From NCBI RefSeq assembly GCF_963576675.1, contig NC_088915.1:1183001-1247000 (forward strand): a stretch of 64,000 nt of DNA. Reading direction: 5' to 3'. The position numbers were made by a program, and so were the translations under genes. Positions 55,301-64,000 of this stretch are shown here, in pieces. Numbering within the stretch: the first letter of the stretch is position 1; each line of letters opens with the position of its first letter. The notes beneath the pieces were generated by a model, which saw only the letters and a program-made list of their open reading frames with translations, had not been told where the DNA came from and ran no database searches. The DNA comes from Euphorbia lathyris. Lineage: Eukaryota; Streptophyta; Magnoliopsida; Malpighiales; Euphorbiaceae.

Positions 55301-57425
55301 GTGCCTAGAAAACTTGGATAAAGTTTTGTCTAGGTGTGAAGAAACAAATTTGGTATTAAACTGGGAAAAATGTCATTTCATGGTTGACGAAGGAATTGTT
55401 TTAGGTCACAAAATATCTGAAAAAGGATTAGAAGTAGATAGAGCAAAAACCTCAGTAATAGAGAAATTACCCCCTCCAACTACTGTTAAGGGAGTAAGAT
55501 CATTCTTAGGACATGCTGGTTTTTACAGAAGATTTATTAAGAATTTTTCTGTAATTTCCAAACCACTTACTAATTTACTCATGAAAGATTCTACCTTTGA
55601 TTTTAATGAAGAATGCGTTAAAGCTTTCGAAACATTGAAAACTGCTTTAGTCAGTGCACCTATTATTGCTAAACCCGATTGGGATTTACCATTTGAAATT
55701 ATGTGTGATGCAAGTGATTTAGCTGTCAGATGTGTTTTAGGTCAAAGGAAGGATAAGAAACTTCATGTCATTTATTATGCAAGTCATACACTGTCTGGTG
55801 CACAGTTAAACTACACCACAACAGAAAAAGAAATGTTAGCTGTAGTTTTTGCATGTGACAAGTTTAGGTCATATTTATTAGGTTCAAAAGTTATTATTTA
55901 TACTGATCATGCAGCATTAAGATATTTATTTGCTAAGAAGGATGCAAAACCGCGTCTAATTAGATGGGTTTTATTGTTACAAGAATTTGATATAGAAATA
56001 AAAGACAAAAAGGGAGTAGAAAACCTTGTCGCCGATCATCTATCGAGACTTGAAGATGAAAACGGTCCTATAGGTGAAACTATCGGTATACGAGATGATT
56101 TCCCTGATGAACATCTCTATCAAATAAAAAGTGCCATGTCACCTTGGTATGCAGATATTGCTAATTATCTTGCAGCCAATATTGTTCCGGAAGGATTAGA
56201 TTTCCAACAAAAGAAGAAATTTTTCTTCGATATTAAACAATATTTTTGGGAAGATCCTTTTTTGTTCAAAACTTGTGGTGACGGGATAATTAGGAGATGC
56301 GTTGGTGAAAATGAATACGAATCCATAATATCGGAATGCCATTCTAGCTCTTATGGAGGACATAATGAAGTTAACAAGACAGCCGCTAGAATATTTGAAA
56401 GCGGTTTCTTTTGGCCTACGATGTTTAAGGACGTCCGTTCATTTATTACTCGTTGTGATAAGTGCCAAAGAACAGGAAATCTAGGAAGGCAAGATGAGAT
56501 GCCCCTCACAACCATATTAGAAGTTGAAGTCTTCGATATGTGGGGAATATATTTCATGGGACCTTTTCCCCCTTCCAATGGTAAAACTTACGTATTAGTT
56601 ACCGTTGATTATGTTTCAAAGTGGGTTGAATCAATTGCAACCCCGACGAACGATTCTAAAGTTGTCGTTAATTTTCTTGACGATATATTTTGTAGATTTG
56701 GTTGTCCAAGAGTTATCGTTAGTGATGGCGGTACTCATTTTATAAACAAGAGTTTTGAAACGCTTATGAAAAAGTATGGAGTACGCCACCGCGTATCAAC
56801 GTCGTACCATCCTAAGTCAAATGGTCAGGCGGAGATATCAAATAGAGAACTCAAATGGATTCTCGAGAAAACAGTTTCATCTTCTAGAAAAGATTGGTCT
56901 TCTAAACTCAATAATGCGCTATGGGCATACCGTACTGCATTTAAAACACCAATAGGAATGACTCCGTACCGCTTAGTGTATGGGAAGGCATGTCATTTGC
57001 CAGTCGAATTAGAACATAAAGCCTATTGGGCTATTAAAGAACTAAACTTTGATTTACAACAAGCAGGTAAGAAACGTTTGCTCAATTTGAATGAGTTAGA
57101 TGAGTTACGTCATCTATCTTACGAAAATGCAAAGATTTATAAAGAAAAAGTGAAAAAATGGCACGATACCAAAATTAAAGTCAAACACTTTAATGTTGGG
57201 GATAAAGTGCTGTTATTTAATTCACGACTTCGTTTATTTCCAGGAAAACTTAAGTCCAGATGGTTAGGACCATATTTAGTCGTCAAAACATTCGATTATG
57301 GTTCTTTAGAACTGGAAGGTCCTACTGGAGTTCGATTCAAAGTTAATGGTAATCGATGTAAAATCTATTACGAAAATATTTCACAAATTGAAATTCCGTT
57401 CGTAACAAGATTATCTGACCAATAA
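52311..57425 (+). CDS. Athila gag-pol polyprotein, uninterrupted 1704-codon frame
   Basis: gag capsid region at residues about 30-200 ([20 protein letters not shown], then [19 protein letters not shown]). Protease: [12 protein letters not shown], catalytic Asp567. [22 protein letters not shown], and active site FMDD, Asp986-Asp987. RNase H: MCDASD (Asp1133), [10 protein letters not shown] and [10 protein letters not shown]. Integrase: HHCC zinc region (about 1345-1395) with CDKCQR. The catalytic core has Tyr at 1414 (WGIYFMGPF), then Asp1472 (VSDGGTHF) and Glu1508 ([10 protein letters not shown]). The D-x35-E spacing is normal and 57 residues separate 1414 from 1472, so Tyr1414 sits where the first catalytic Asp belongs. 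ATG 52311 is probably internal to the real gag. Confidence 0.93.
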   Translation: MATLMDYARPGVAGVTNSLVRPQINAHHFEIKPALLNMLQNNVTFYGLPNENPNTHLTNFLEICDTLKITDVTAEAIKLRLFPFTLKDRAKEWLTSMPATSIETWEQLAQAFLSKFFPLAKTARVIKELTSFSQNDSETLYEAWEHFKELQHLCPHHQLPAELLMQTFYNGLNPTTRGSLDTMSGGLFMKKTSAQARELLEEMAINSSMWPAERGHIPIVKPSSSTTSSVKGIVNLDPVAMLQAQFSALSHKIDRFMAPCDPNGQPIQTEVDYEGMSEIEQVNFVQGQNQNNNPYSNTYNPGWRNHPNFNWRDNNNVNANQNRTTNYQNQSRDSISTLSSKIDKFIDAMSGKISNHDDGFKRIENKFDQLIKNQSSSIHNLEIQIGQLAKSIPSRKEGSLPSHTDENPKEHVKAITLRSGKNYLGPEMPGNSTLPGTDLPKPKEDTLKQKDAPIDSSTKTFVPKPPFPHKVRNKDYDKQLLTFLDKLKNLHINLTFMDAITQIPNYGKFIKDLISKKISWEGISSISLTEDCSSIVSSNLPTKLKDPRCFTIPCKLGDIEFPSCLCDLGASINLMPLSIFNKLGLEEDIKRTNMVLQLADQTTKRPYGIIEDGLVKVDKFIFPTDFVILDFAYDVNCPLIFGRPFMNTGRALVDVSEGKVVLRIGDDKIEFDMNQAMKYPMEDFACIKLDLIEECVNDIVQKEEIIEPIMSEELEDKDPEPLIREDGPVPPSIIIPPKLELKELPSHLRYAFLGEGDSLPIIISNKLTQVQEEKLKEVVRNMIGSMGWQILDLKGINPSIVMHRIHLEEDKPPKADRQRRLNTNMKEVVKNEITKLLDNGIIYPISDSEWVSPIHCVPKKGGITVVRNEEGELIPTRTTTVWRVCIDYRNLNKATRKDHFPLPFIDQMIERIVGHAFCCFLDGYSGFFQICIYPDDQDKTTFTCPYGTFAYRRMSFGLCNAPATFQRCMTAIFNDFIEDIMEVFMDDFSVYGDSFDSCLENLDKVLSRCEETNLVLNWEKCHFMVDEGIVLGHKISEKGLEVDRAKTSVIEKLPPPTTVKGVRSFLGHAGFYRRFIKNFSVISKPLTNLLMKDSTFDFNEECVKAFETLKTALVSAPIIAKPDWDLPFEIMCDASDLAVRCVLGQRKDKKLHVIYYASHTLSGAQLNYTTTEKEMLAVVFACDKFRSYLLGSKVIIYTDHAALRYLFAKKDAKPRLIRWVLLLQEFDIEIKDKKGVENLVADHLSRLEDENGPIGETIGIRDDFPDEHLYQIKSAMSPWYADIANYLAANIVPEGLDFQQKKKFFFDIKQYFWEDPFLFKTCGDGIIRRCVGENEYESIISECHSSSYGGHNEVNKTAARIFESGFFWPTMFKDVRSFITRCDKCQRTGNLGRQDEMPLTTILEVEVFDMWGIYFMGPFPPSNGKTYVLVTVDYVSKWVESIATPTNDSKVVVNFLDDIFCRFGCPRVIVSDGGTHFINKSFETLMKKYGVRHRVSTSYHPKSNGQAEISNRELKWILEKTVSSSRKDWSSKLNNALWAYRTAFKTPIGMTPYRLVYGKACHLPVELEHKAYWAIKELNFDLQQAGKKRLLNLNELDELRHLSYENAKIYKEKVKKWHDTKIKVKHFNVGDKVLLFNSRLRLFPGKLKSRWLGPYLVVKTFDYGSLELEGPTGVRFKVNGNRCKIYYENISQIEIPFVTRLSDQ

Positions 57426-58093
57426 ATTACTCAGTTTATCTTACACAGTTTCTTTTGTTTTATTGTTTTTATAATTTTGTTCATTTATTTTATTTTAGTT
57501 TAATTTTATTTTATTTTTCCAAAATGCCATTTTTATGATTAGATGACTTTATGTTATGATTTAAATGCATAAAATATTTCTATTTTATGATTTTAGATTT
57601 AATTTTTAGGAAATTAAGATGAATTTGAAGTTTTAGGCAATTCTCTGCCGAGAATTTAGAATTCCCTGCCGAGAATCCCCTTTTAAAGAATAGTCCAAAC
57701 AGGTTCGGATTTCTCTGTTCATACCGAGAATTTTAAATTCTCTACCGTGAATAGGGAGGTAGCTTCGATGCTTGATTTCCGCAAGGAAATCGCGTGTCGC
57801 GACCGCGGCTTAGCCATTCTCGGTCGCGACACGCGTAATTTCTGCGCTATCAGGTCTGAAACATCCTAACCCTTTCAACGAACCTCTTGCCAAACGAAAC
57901 ATTAAGTTTCTTCATTCCCGAAAGGTGTAATTTTATACCTTTTCATACTTAAAACAACACCTCTTTTCATCTTCAACTCTTATAAATTAATCCTAGAGGA
58001 TTCGAGTTCTGTTACAATTCTTTTCATCTTTGTCAGAACTCTGATTTTCTTCGCAAACACCGTTCTTTGCTAAAGTAACACAAACTTTACACC
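57426..58093 (+). promoter_or_regulatory. Intergenic region with LTR-like palindromes and TATA before accessory gene 1
   Basis: Two AT modules occur (57639-57676 with CTGCCGAGAATTTAGAATT; 57721-57752 with ACCGAGAATTTTAAATTCTC). A GC module follows, with perfect 15-bp arms: CGCGTGTCGCGACCG at 57791-57805 and CGGTCGCGACACGCG at 57821-57835. TATAAATT lies at 57981-57988, about 105 bp before the ATG at 58094. The order of module types is reversed relative to the LTR. Confidence 0.65.
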
Positions 58094-59041
58094 ATGCCTA
58101 CCAAATACAAACCATCTAGGCACAATGCTGCCTCAATCAACAAATGCCCAGACTTATCCAAACGATATGGGGCGCCTTTTCCTATCTTCAACCACGATGA
58201 AGGTAGGCGTTATTGGAATCTCCGTTACAAATTCTTCACCGGAATGTTGTATATGGATGAATTCCTTAACAACCAACTTGGAATTAGTGATGACATGAGC
58301 CGCTATATGGAGCGCTTAGGGTGGACAAAATTCGCCAAAATGCGATTTCCAATAATAGGCGACTGGATACTCGAATTCTTCTGTACCGTTCGTTTCACTA
58401 ACAAACGAAGGGTACGTCTCAGTTTTCGTCGAGAAGGCGAAATCTTCACTTTCGGCTATCCCGAGTTGCATGCTTGGTTTGGTTTTCCCCCAAGGGATAC
58501 AATCAAACGTCATCCTGGAAGAGACATGACATCCACGGATGTTTGGAGAATGCTCACTGGATTCTGGCGATTCAATTCAAAACTCGCCTATAATCACTCT
58601 TTTCGCTCCAACTCCATGCTGTATCTGCACAAATTCCTGTGTCACAGTTTATTCGGGCGCACATTCAGTAGTGTAGTCCGTGACACATATCTTTATGTCC
58701 TTGGAGATATATTCCGGGGAAATGCAGTGGATTCTTCAAAGATTCTGATGGAGGGTCTTGTCGCCGCTTCTCCATCCAAAGATAAGAAGATTGGGTTCGG
58801 CAATATAATCTGTGGAATAATTCTCGGTTCAAAGGGTACCATTGATGTTCCCTGGAGTGATGATGAATTCTTCCCGACAATTGACTATGAATTTCTCGAG
58901 CACGAAGGACTTGTGAAACGTGTCTTTCGAGCAGGGCCTCAATTTTTGTCTGCACCGGAACGTGAAACTTTCGTGCAGTTTCAAATTGATCGTATTAAGG
59001 CTAGAAATATCCCGTTAGATAGGGATGAATATGTAGAATAG
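58094..59041 (+). CDS. ATHILA ORF-1-like protein 1 (env position)
   Basis: 315 codons, open. It resembles the Arabidopsis retrotransposon ORF-1 (ATHILA) family: LGISDDMSRYMERLGWTKFA, then MRFPIIGDWILEFFCTVRF, then FTFGYPELHAWFGFPP, then YLHKFLCHSLFGRTFSS, then GFGNIICGIILGSKGTID. No signal peptide or convincing membrane segment is seen, so the name env refers only to position. It shares block order with the next gene (LGW..F..MRFP, FGFP, HK.L..SLFGR), so the two are diverged paralogs. The start ATG at 58094 (ACACCATGCC) follows a TATA-containing leader. Function in the element is unknown. Confidence 0.75.
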   Translation: MPTKYKPSRHNAASINKCPDLSKRYGAPFPIFNHDEGRRYWNLRYKFFTGMLYMDEFLNNQLGISDDMSRYMERLGWTKFAKMRFPIIGDWILEFFCTVRFTNKRRVRLSFRREGEIFTFGYPELHAWFGFPPRDTIKRHPGRDMTSTDVWRMLTGFWRFNSKLAYNHSFRSNSMLYLHKFLCHSLFGRTFSSVVRDTYLYVLGDIFRGNAVDSSKILMEGLVAASPSKDKKIGFGNIICGIILGSKGTIDVPWSDDEFFPTIDYEFLEHEGLVKRVFRAGPQFLSAPERETFVQFQIDRIKARNIPLDRDEYVE

Positions 59042-60107
59042 TTTATGTTTTTCATTTTATTTTTGTATATATTTTGTTTTTTATTAATTATTGGTTTTTT
59101 TTCATTATTTGTACATATGTTTATATAATAAAGATCTTATTTAGTTCAATTCTTAATTTTATTAGACTTATCCATTTGATCCATTATCTATACTTAGCAT
59201 ATTTCATATGGGACGATTCTAATTATTCTTACTCAAAATTAAGATAAAAAGGATTCACATGAACTAATATGGTTTTCTATTTTTCCACACATATATCCAT
59301 ATTTAATTCTATTTGTAACTCAATTTATTTTCAATGCATTAAGTTTTCATTTAATCAATTCAATTCATGTATTAAAAATGTAATAACATGCACTTATTAT
59401 GTATTTAATATGGTTCTCTTAACTTATATGCATAAATGAACATTTAAGTTTCATTAATTATTCATAAACCAATTTATTACACTTTAATTCAATTTATTAA
59501 GTTTAAACCTTTGGTTTTCCTTGCAATTAATGTCATTTATTTTAGTTTTTAAGTGCAGGAACACTTAATATTAAGTTCAGGAACCATTCCTTCAACAAAA
59601 CTGCACAAACCAAGTCAATAGGCACCCAAATAGGCCATTTTTACCAATTCTCTACCGAGAATTAATAATTCTCGGTATGAGCAGCAAGTTTGGACCGATT
59701 TCAGGGCGAAAATTCCCTGAACATCGCGTGCCGCGGCCGCGGCTTTGCCATTCGCGGTCGCGACACGCGTATAATTTGCCCATTTTATTCCGATTTTGAC
59801 ACTAAATTTTGCCTATTCCTATTCCTATTCTACCTATTCACATACCTATACAACCCTATATAAACCTACCTCTTACACAAACCTCACATCACCTCTATTT
59901 TTACCCAATCCCTTACTCCAAACTCTTCCCGGAAAAATCTACTTTTACTCTTCCCAATCTATTCACTCCAATTTCTATCCTCTTTTCTATTTTCAATCAC
60001 TTCCAATTCAACACCCCCAAACTCATCTTCAAGCTTTACTTTTTCTCACAATTCCTTTTTCTTTTTCTTTTTCTTCTCAAACCCTAAAAACACTAAACAC
60101 CATCACC
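59042..60107 (+). promoter_or_regulatory. Intergenic region with LTR-like palindromes and TATA before accessory gene 2
   Basis: AT-rich until 59640. Then an AT module at 59646-59678 (CTACCGAGAATTAATAATTC) and a GC module with 17-bp arms and two mismatches (59725-59741 and 59753-59769). TATATAAA lies at 59857-59864, followed by a long CT-rich leader to the ATG at 60108. The leader happens to lack stops in the gene frame, which makes the ORF seem to start at 59796. Confidence 0.65.
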
Positions 60108-61169
60108 ATGGTTAGGACTAAGCGTGTTGGTAACAAGCCCGCTGTTACGGAAGCTAATCGCATTCGGGTTCAATGCGGAGCTTATTTCGATATCTATTCA
60201 GAGGAGGAAGCCGCTCGTTTCAAACATTTTTCTCAAGCCGACCGCCAATTTGTCGATATACACTTCTTAGACTTCCATTCGGTAAGAGCATTAAATTTCT
60301 CTACTCGAATTGATGCCTTTATTGAAGCATTGGGTTGGCAAGAATTCGTTAATATGCGTTTCCCACGTATTAATGAATATGTAGTGGAATTTTTGGTCAC
60401 TTTGACCATGAACAAGAAGAAAACCTCAATCTCTTTTAGGAATAATGGTATCACATACACCATTGATTATGATGCAATGGGAAATATGTTTGGTTTCCCT
60501 ACTTCTAATTTTTATGATAAGCCTAAAGATTTTGATAATGATGCGGTTTGGCAAACTCTTTCGGACCAAGATTATTTTAATTCGAAAAACACTTCAAGCA
60601 AGTTGATTAAGGACAATTGTGTGTTCTTCTTTCATAAGTATTTGAGTTTTTCCTTGTTTGGTCGTGTTGAGAGTTCCAAGATTCAGGTTCGGGATTTGTA
60701 TGATTTGGATAGTTTTCTTAAAGGCTTGCGGATTGATAGCATTGGTATTTTGTTTGATAATTTGTTCCGTGCTTCGAGGGCTAGTACCATTCAGATCCCT
60801 CTCTGTAATTTTATCACCGCAATTGTGTTGGGAGCACGGGGTGAGTTGGCCGATTATGACATGTCCACCTACCATGGGTATGTTCCGCTTTTGGACATCT
60901 CGGCCCTTGAGCGAGCTCATTTATTGCTTCCACAAGGACCTCCCGTCTTTATTTCCTATGCTACCCGAATTGCCCATCTTCGTGGCACTATGGGTGGTGG
61001 CACTTCAAGTTCTCAATTTGTAGGTACCGAAGGCGGCGGAGAGGCGGAAGGCGAGGAGGATGAACCACCGGCTCAAGCACAACCCCAAGCACCTCAAGCG
61101 GAGGATGATCCGGTAGATTTATGGAGGATTTTGAACCAAATCAATTCCAACAATCGTCAAATGAATTAA
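60108..61169 (+). CDS. ATHILA ORF-1-like protein 2 (env position)
   Basis: The start is chosen at ATG 60108 (CACCATGG, strong context; MVRTKRVGNKPAVTEANRIR) because the upstream in-frame region is low-complexity CT-rich leader. It is 353 codons. Family blocks: ALGWQEFVNMRFPRINEYVV, DYDAMGNMFGFPTSNF, FFHKYLSFSLFGRVESS, CNFITAIVLGARGELADY. A Gly/Glu-rich and Ala/Gln/Pro-rich tail ends at TAA 61167. The next frame (61121-61327) continues plausibly as NELRIDDLVENNMVMND and then RREHRSTRHRMLSFFRRR, suggesting a one-base shift near 61158 clipped a tail of about 55 residues. Confidence 0.72.
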   Translation: MVRTKRVGNKPAVTEANRIRVQCGAYFDIYSEEEAARFKHFSQADRQFVDIHFLDFHSVRALNFSTRIDAFIEALGWQEFVNMRFPRINEYVVEFLVTLTMNKKKTSISFRNNGITYTIDYDAMGNMFGFPTSNFYDKPKDFDNDAVWQTLSDQDYFNSKNTSSKLIKDNCVFFFHKYLSFSLFGRVESSKIQVRDLYDLDSFLKGLRIDSIGILFDNLFRASRASTIQIPLCNFITAIVLGARGELADYDMSTYHGYVPLLDISALERAHLLLPQGPPVFISYATRIAHLRGTMGGGTSSSQFVGTEGGGEAEGEEDEPPAQAQPQAPQAEDDPVDLWRILNQINSNNRQMN

Positions 61170-61327
61170 GAATTGATGATTTGGTTGAAAACAATATGGT
61201 GATGAATGACAACCTCAACCTTTTGAGACGTGAACATCGATCGACTCGGCATCGGATGCTTTCCTTTTTCCGACGCCGCAATGTGGAGACGTCACCTACA
61301 CCTCCCGATTCCCCACCTCAAGCTTAG

Positions 61328-62748
61328 GTTGTTTCTTTAATTTTATTATCTTGTTATAATTTGGAACAATTTTCAGTTTCATGTGTTTGGTACAATTTTC
61401 AATTTTTAAATTTATGTTGAATGTTTCATTTGCACCATTCCTATCTTTATTTCGTATGCTTAATTTTTGTGCTTATTATTCTTGATATCTCGCTTTTTCA
61501 CCAATGAGGACATGGTCCAATTTAAGTGTGGGAGGAGATGTACATCATTTTCGTTTTTCTAGCACAAATAACAAACGCAACGAATGATTTATAACAAATG
61601 CAACGTATTTTGCAACATAAACTTGTTTAAAATGCTATTTTTATTAACTTTACATTTTCATATATTTTTTAAAATTAATCATAAGTTAATATGATTATTT
61701 TTAGGTTATCATTATCGTTAGAAATGATATTTCTATACGGGTAATATTTTTCAAATTTTTCACAAATCTCCGATACGATTTTAAGTAAAAATTGTCTCGA
61801 GTGAATATATTTTAATTAAATAAATTCTTTATTTTCAATCTCTGTTTTATATCATGAAATCATGATACAATAAATCTTATTTTAAATTTTCAATTAGGTT
61901 TATAGGCATTAAATTGAACTAACAAATTTTATCTCAGTTTGATTTCGTCTTACATTAACACCAATTGAAGTTTTTTAAGGAAACTTTAGCCATAATACAT
62001 GTTGAATTTTAAGTCAATATAGGATGAATGTGCTATTTTTTTTCCCAAATTACAATTTTATAATTCATATTAATTAATCAATTAGTTGAATTCTTAACTT
62101 TTGGCCACGATTGAGACCAACCTTATCACAATCGAGGTATGAAAGGGAAGAATAATTAAGTACCGTTTACTTTTGGCCACGGTTGTGACCACCCTTATGA
62201 CAATCGAGGTATGGAATGAACGTTTAAAGAAAAAAATAATAAATGTGTTTAAGTTTAAAGTAGCGATTGCGTCCACCCATGGCATGGTCGGTACCTCTTA
62301 AGCAAACACTAAGCAAAGTAAAAATACGTATAAGGTTACGGTTAAAACCACCCTTATTTCGGGCGTAACCAAGACAAAAAAAAATAATAAAAATTAAAAT
62401 CAAGTACTTATTCATTTTCATATATCTCATATATTAGTCTAGGTTTGGGAAAGAAAATTTTAGTTCTTTGAAATGCTTTGAGATGAAAGATTCAATAACT
62501 TGCGTGCTTATTTCGTCCCGAATGCTTCAATACAAAAATTTGAAATACAAGATGAATGATATATCGTATTTATACTGAGTTAGTTTGATATTTTGCGTAT
62601 AAATTTGCCATGAGAAGTTAGTCTTTTCGGCTTAACTAATTTAAAAGGTAATACAGAGATATATGTTTTATTTTCATAAAGAGATTAGTTAGAGAATGAA
62701 TTCAGTGAAATTTTACTCGGGACTAGCAAAAGATTAAGTGTGTAGATT
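61328..62748 (+). other. Athila 3' untranslated region with internal PPT-like tract and minisatellite
   Basis: At about 61521-61540, AATTTAAGTGTGGGAGGAG resembles an Athila polypurine tract. The tract next to the 3' LTR (AGATTAAGTGTGTAGATT, 62731-62748) is a poorer version. From 62100 a degenerate unit (TTTTGGCCACGATTGAGACC, then ACAATCGAGGTATG) recurs at 62172 and in weaker form near 62262 and 62330. The rest is AT-rich with no gene. Confidence 0.6.
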
Positions 62749-64000
62749 TGTTAAGCCCAAAATATACCTAAAATATCATCAATAATTACATCAATATTGT
62801 TACGAATTTATGCTATTTATACTTATTTAGAATACTTTTACTCCCGAATATGTTTCTTTCATGCAAGGTACATAAATATTTGGTAAAATCCAAAAAGGAG
62901 TAAAAAGAGCTCAAAAATAGAAGAAAAGCCCTACAAAAGGAGTCGAAGACAACGAAAATTAATAACGCCAAGTCGAGGACACGAACGAGAGCCAAAGAAG
63001 TGAAAAATGCTTCATGCCGCGACCGCGCCCCCCAATATTCACGGTCGCGACACGCGTCCCTCAGCCTCTCCTTCCCTTCGTCCGAAGTACAAATTATTGC
63101 TCCCCCATTCTCGGTAGAGAATTTAATATTCTCGGTACGAGCAGGAGATTTTAGAAGCCTAGTTACACACTTTCGTTTTTGACGAAACACGATCGTTCGG
63201 GTGGATAAAGACGTCCTTTCATAGCAGACACGATCCTTCACAACGGACACGACACTTCAATCAAGACTCTTCAACATCTATAAATAAAGAGTTGATGGAG
63301 AGTTGAGATATAATGATATATGTGTAGAAGAAAGAGATTAGTGTAGAATTTATGCAGAAATTTCGAATCAAGTGATTCAGAAGTTAGATTTCGATTCTGT
63401 TCAAAAGCAATATGATGTACACACATTGTTTACTAAATAATAACAAATTCAGTAACGTTTAGACATTGTTCCAGTTTAGTTTACATTTTGGTAGTAGACC
63501 GACCCAGTCTCTATTACGAAGATTCAACGAGAAGATTGAGTAGAGGATTCGCCCCTGAGCCTGACAAACTCTAACGAAACCCAAGGAAAGGATTGACAAC
63601 CCGTTCACTTGCACGTCGTCGAAGAATTCAATGCTCCATGTTCTCTGTAAACTTGTATCAATTTATATTTCATCTAATAAAGCTCGTTCTATTCGATAGA
63701 TCTTTATGTAGCACTTATGGTAACCAATCCACTAAAGTGACTGCTGGTGTTTTCATTAAAACGTATTTAATCCAAAATCTTTACAAGGAAACTTTGTTGA
63801 ACACTTAGGCAAATTATTATCTCGAAAGAGTTTTAATTTGATTAAGGGCAACTATCCCGAAAGGGTTTTATCGCGTTCAAAGCCAATTAATTAGATGTTC
63901 CGTCATTTATTTCATCTTTATAATTCGTACAAAGTTTAAAGTTGTTTTTTTTGCTTAATGCAAACAAATATACTTGTTTACTTTTCTAAAAGTACTAAAA
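62749..64000 (+). repeat. 3' LTR of Athila, truncated by window end
   Basis: Matches 50481-51732 base for base in length with about 26 substitutions. It contains the same palindromes (63013-63054 and about 63107-63140) and TATA box. Confidence 0.93.

Larger units (their letters stand above)
50481..64000 (+). mobile_element. Athila-type Ty3/Gypsy retrotransposon, nearly intact, right LTR cut by the window
   Basis: 5' LTR, a tRNA-Asp primer-binding site, one gag-pol frame of 1704 codons in Gypsy order (RT before integrase), two ATHILA ORF-1-like genes, and a 3' LTR at a constant offset of 12268 with no net indel over 1252 bp. About 26 substitutions separate the aligned LTR parts, close to 2 percent. 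The gag sequence and PBS are characteristic of Athila. The element should end near 64238. Confidence 0.93.

Noticed and set aside
59796..60107. N-terminal extension MTLNFAYSYSYSTYS of accessory gene 2
   Set aside because: Low-complexity CT-rich leader that happens to stay open; it overlaps the TATA box and has no homologous counterpart in gene 1.
58094..61169. True envelope glycoprotein genes
   Set aside because: No signal peptide, transmembrane span or cleavage site is evident; the family is ATHILA ORF-1, so only the position is env-like.

Overview
This 64 kb window looks like a transposable-element graveyard from a flowering plant, most likely a eudicot. It is AT-rich, and nearly every long reading frame belongs to a plant LTR retrotransposon, an L1-type LINE or a DNA transposon. 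Primer-binding sites match plant initiator tRNA-Met or tRNA-Asp. The only ordinary host gene piece I can support is one F-box exon at 31004-31330. No rRNA, functional tRNA, CRISPR array or operon was seen. All work was done by eye, so identities and edges are approximate.

Layout. 1-5742: 3' part and 3' LTR of a Ty3/Gypsy element (probably Tat/Ogre-like) carrying an antisense plant-mobile-domain gene and arrays of a short palindrome. 5743-7020: a reversed fragment of a SIRE-type accessory ORF that the first element interrupts. 7021-13611: a Ty1/Copia element whose protease and part of its integrase are deleted. 13636-30781: an L1-like LINE on the minus strand with a 14-bp target duplication. 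Nested in it at 14908-26334 is a complete SIRE-like Copia element (1323-bp LTRs, 5-bp target duplication). 31004-31330: F-box exon. About 32.1-38.2 kb: a DNA transposon with inverted terminal repeats of about 0.5 kb, possibly Mutator-like, holding a decayed multi-exon gene, a SINE and a LINE tail. 38684-48298: a decayed Copia element whose 3' LTR is split by a second, reversed Copia element (43584-48153). 48304-50480: AT-rich spacer with an inverted repeat. 50481 to beyond the right edge: a nearly intact Athila-type Gypsy element.

Most interesting parts. The Athila element has two divergent, tandem ATHILA ORF-1-like genes downstream of pol. Each is preceded by a pair of short palindromic modules and a TATA box that resemble the arrangement in the element's own LTR, so the element appears to carry duplicated promoter-plus-gene cassettes. 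Its integrase has lost the first catalytic Asp. Three unrelated LTR-retrotransposon lineages here each carry an extra non-gag-pol ORF: an antisense PMD gene, a SIRE plant-transposon-domain ORF, and the ATHILA ORF-1 pair. The first Gypsy element also has a CpG-rich palindrome array upstream of its LTR TATA box. The long-TIR element hides a phase-consistent spliced gene that I do not recognise.

Relative order. SIRE jumped after the LINE. The reversed Copia jumped after the Copia it splits. LTR pairs differ by roughly 1.7-2.7 percent by eye, so most insertions look fairly recent.
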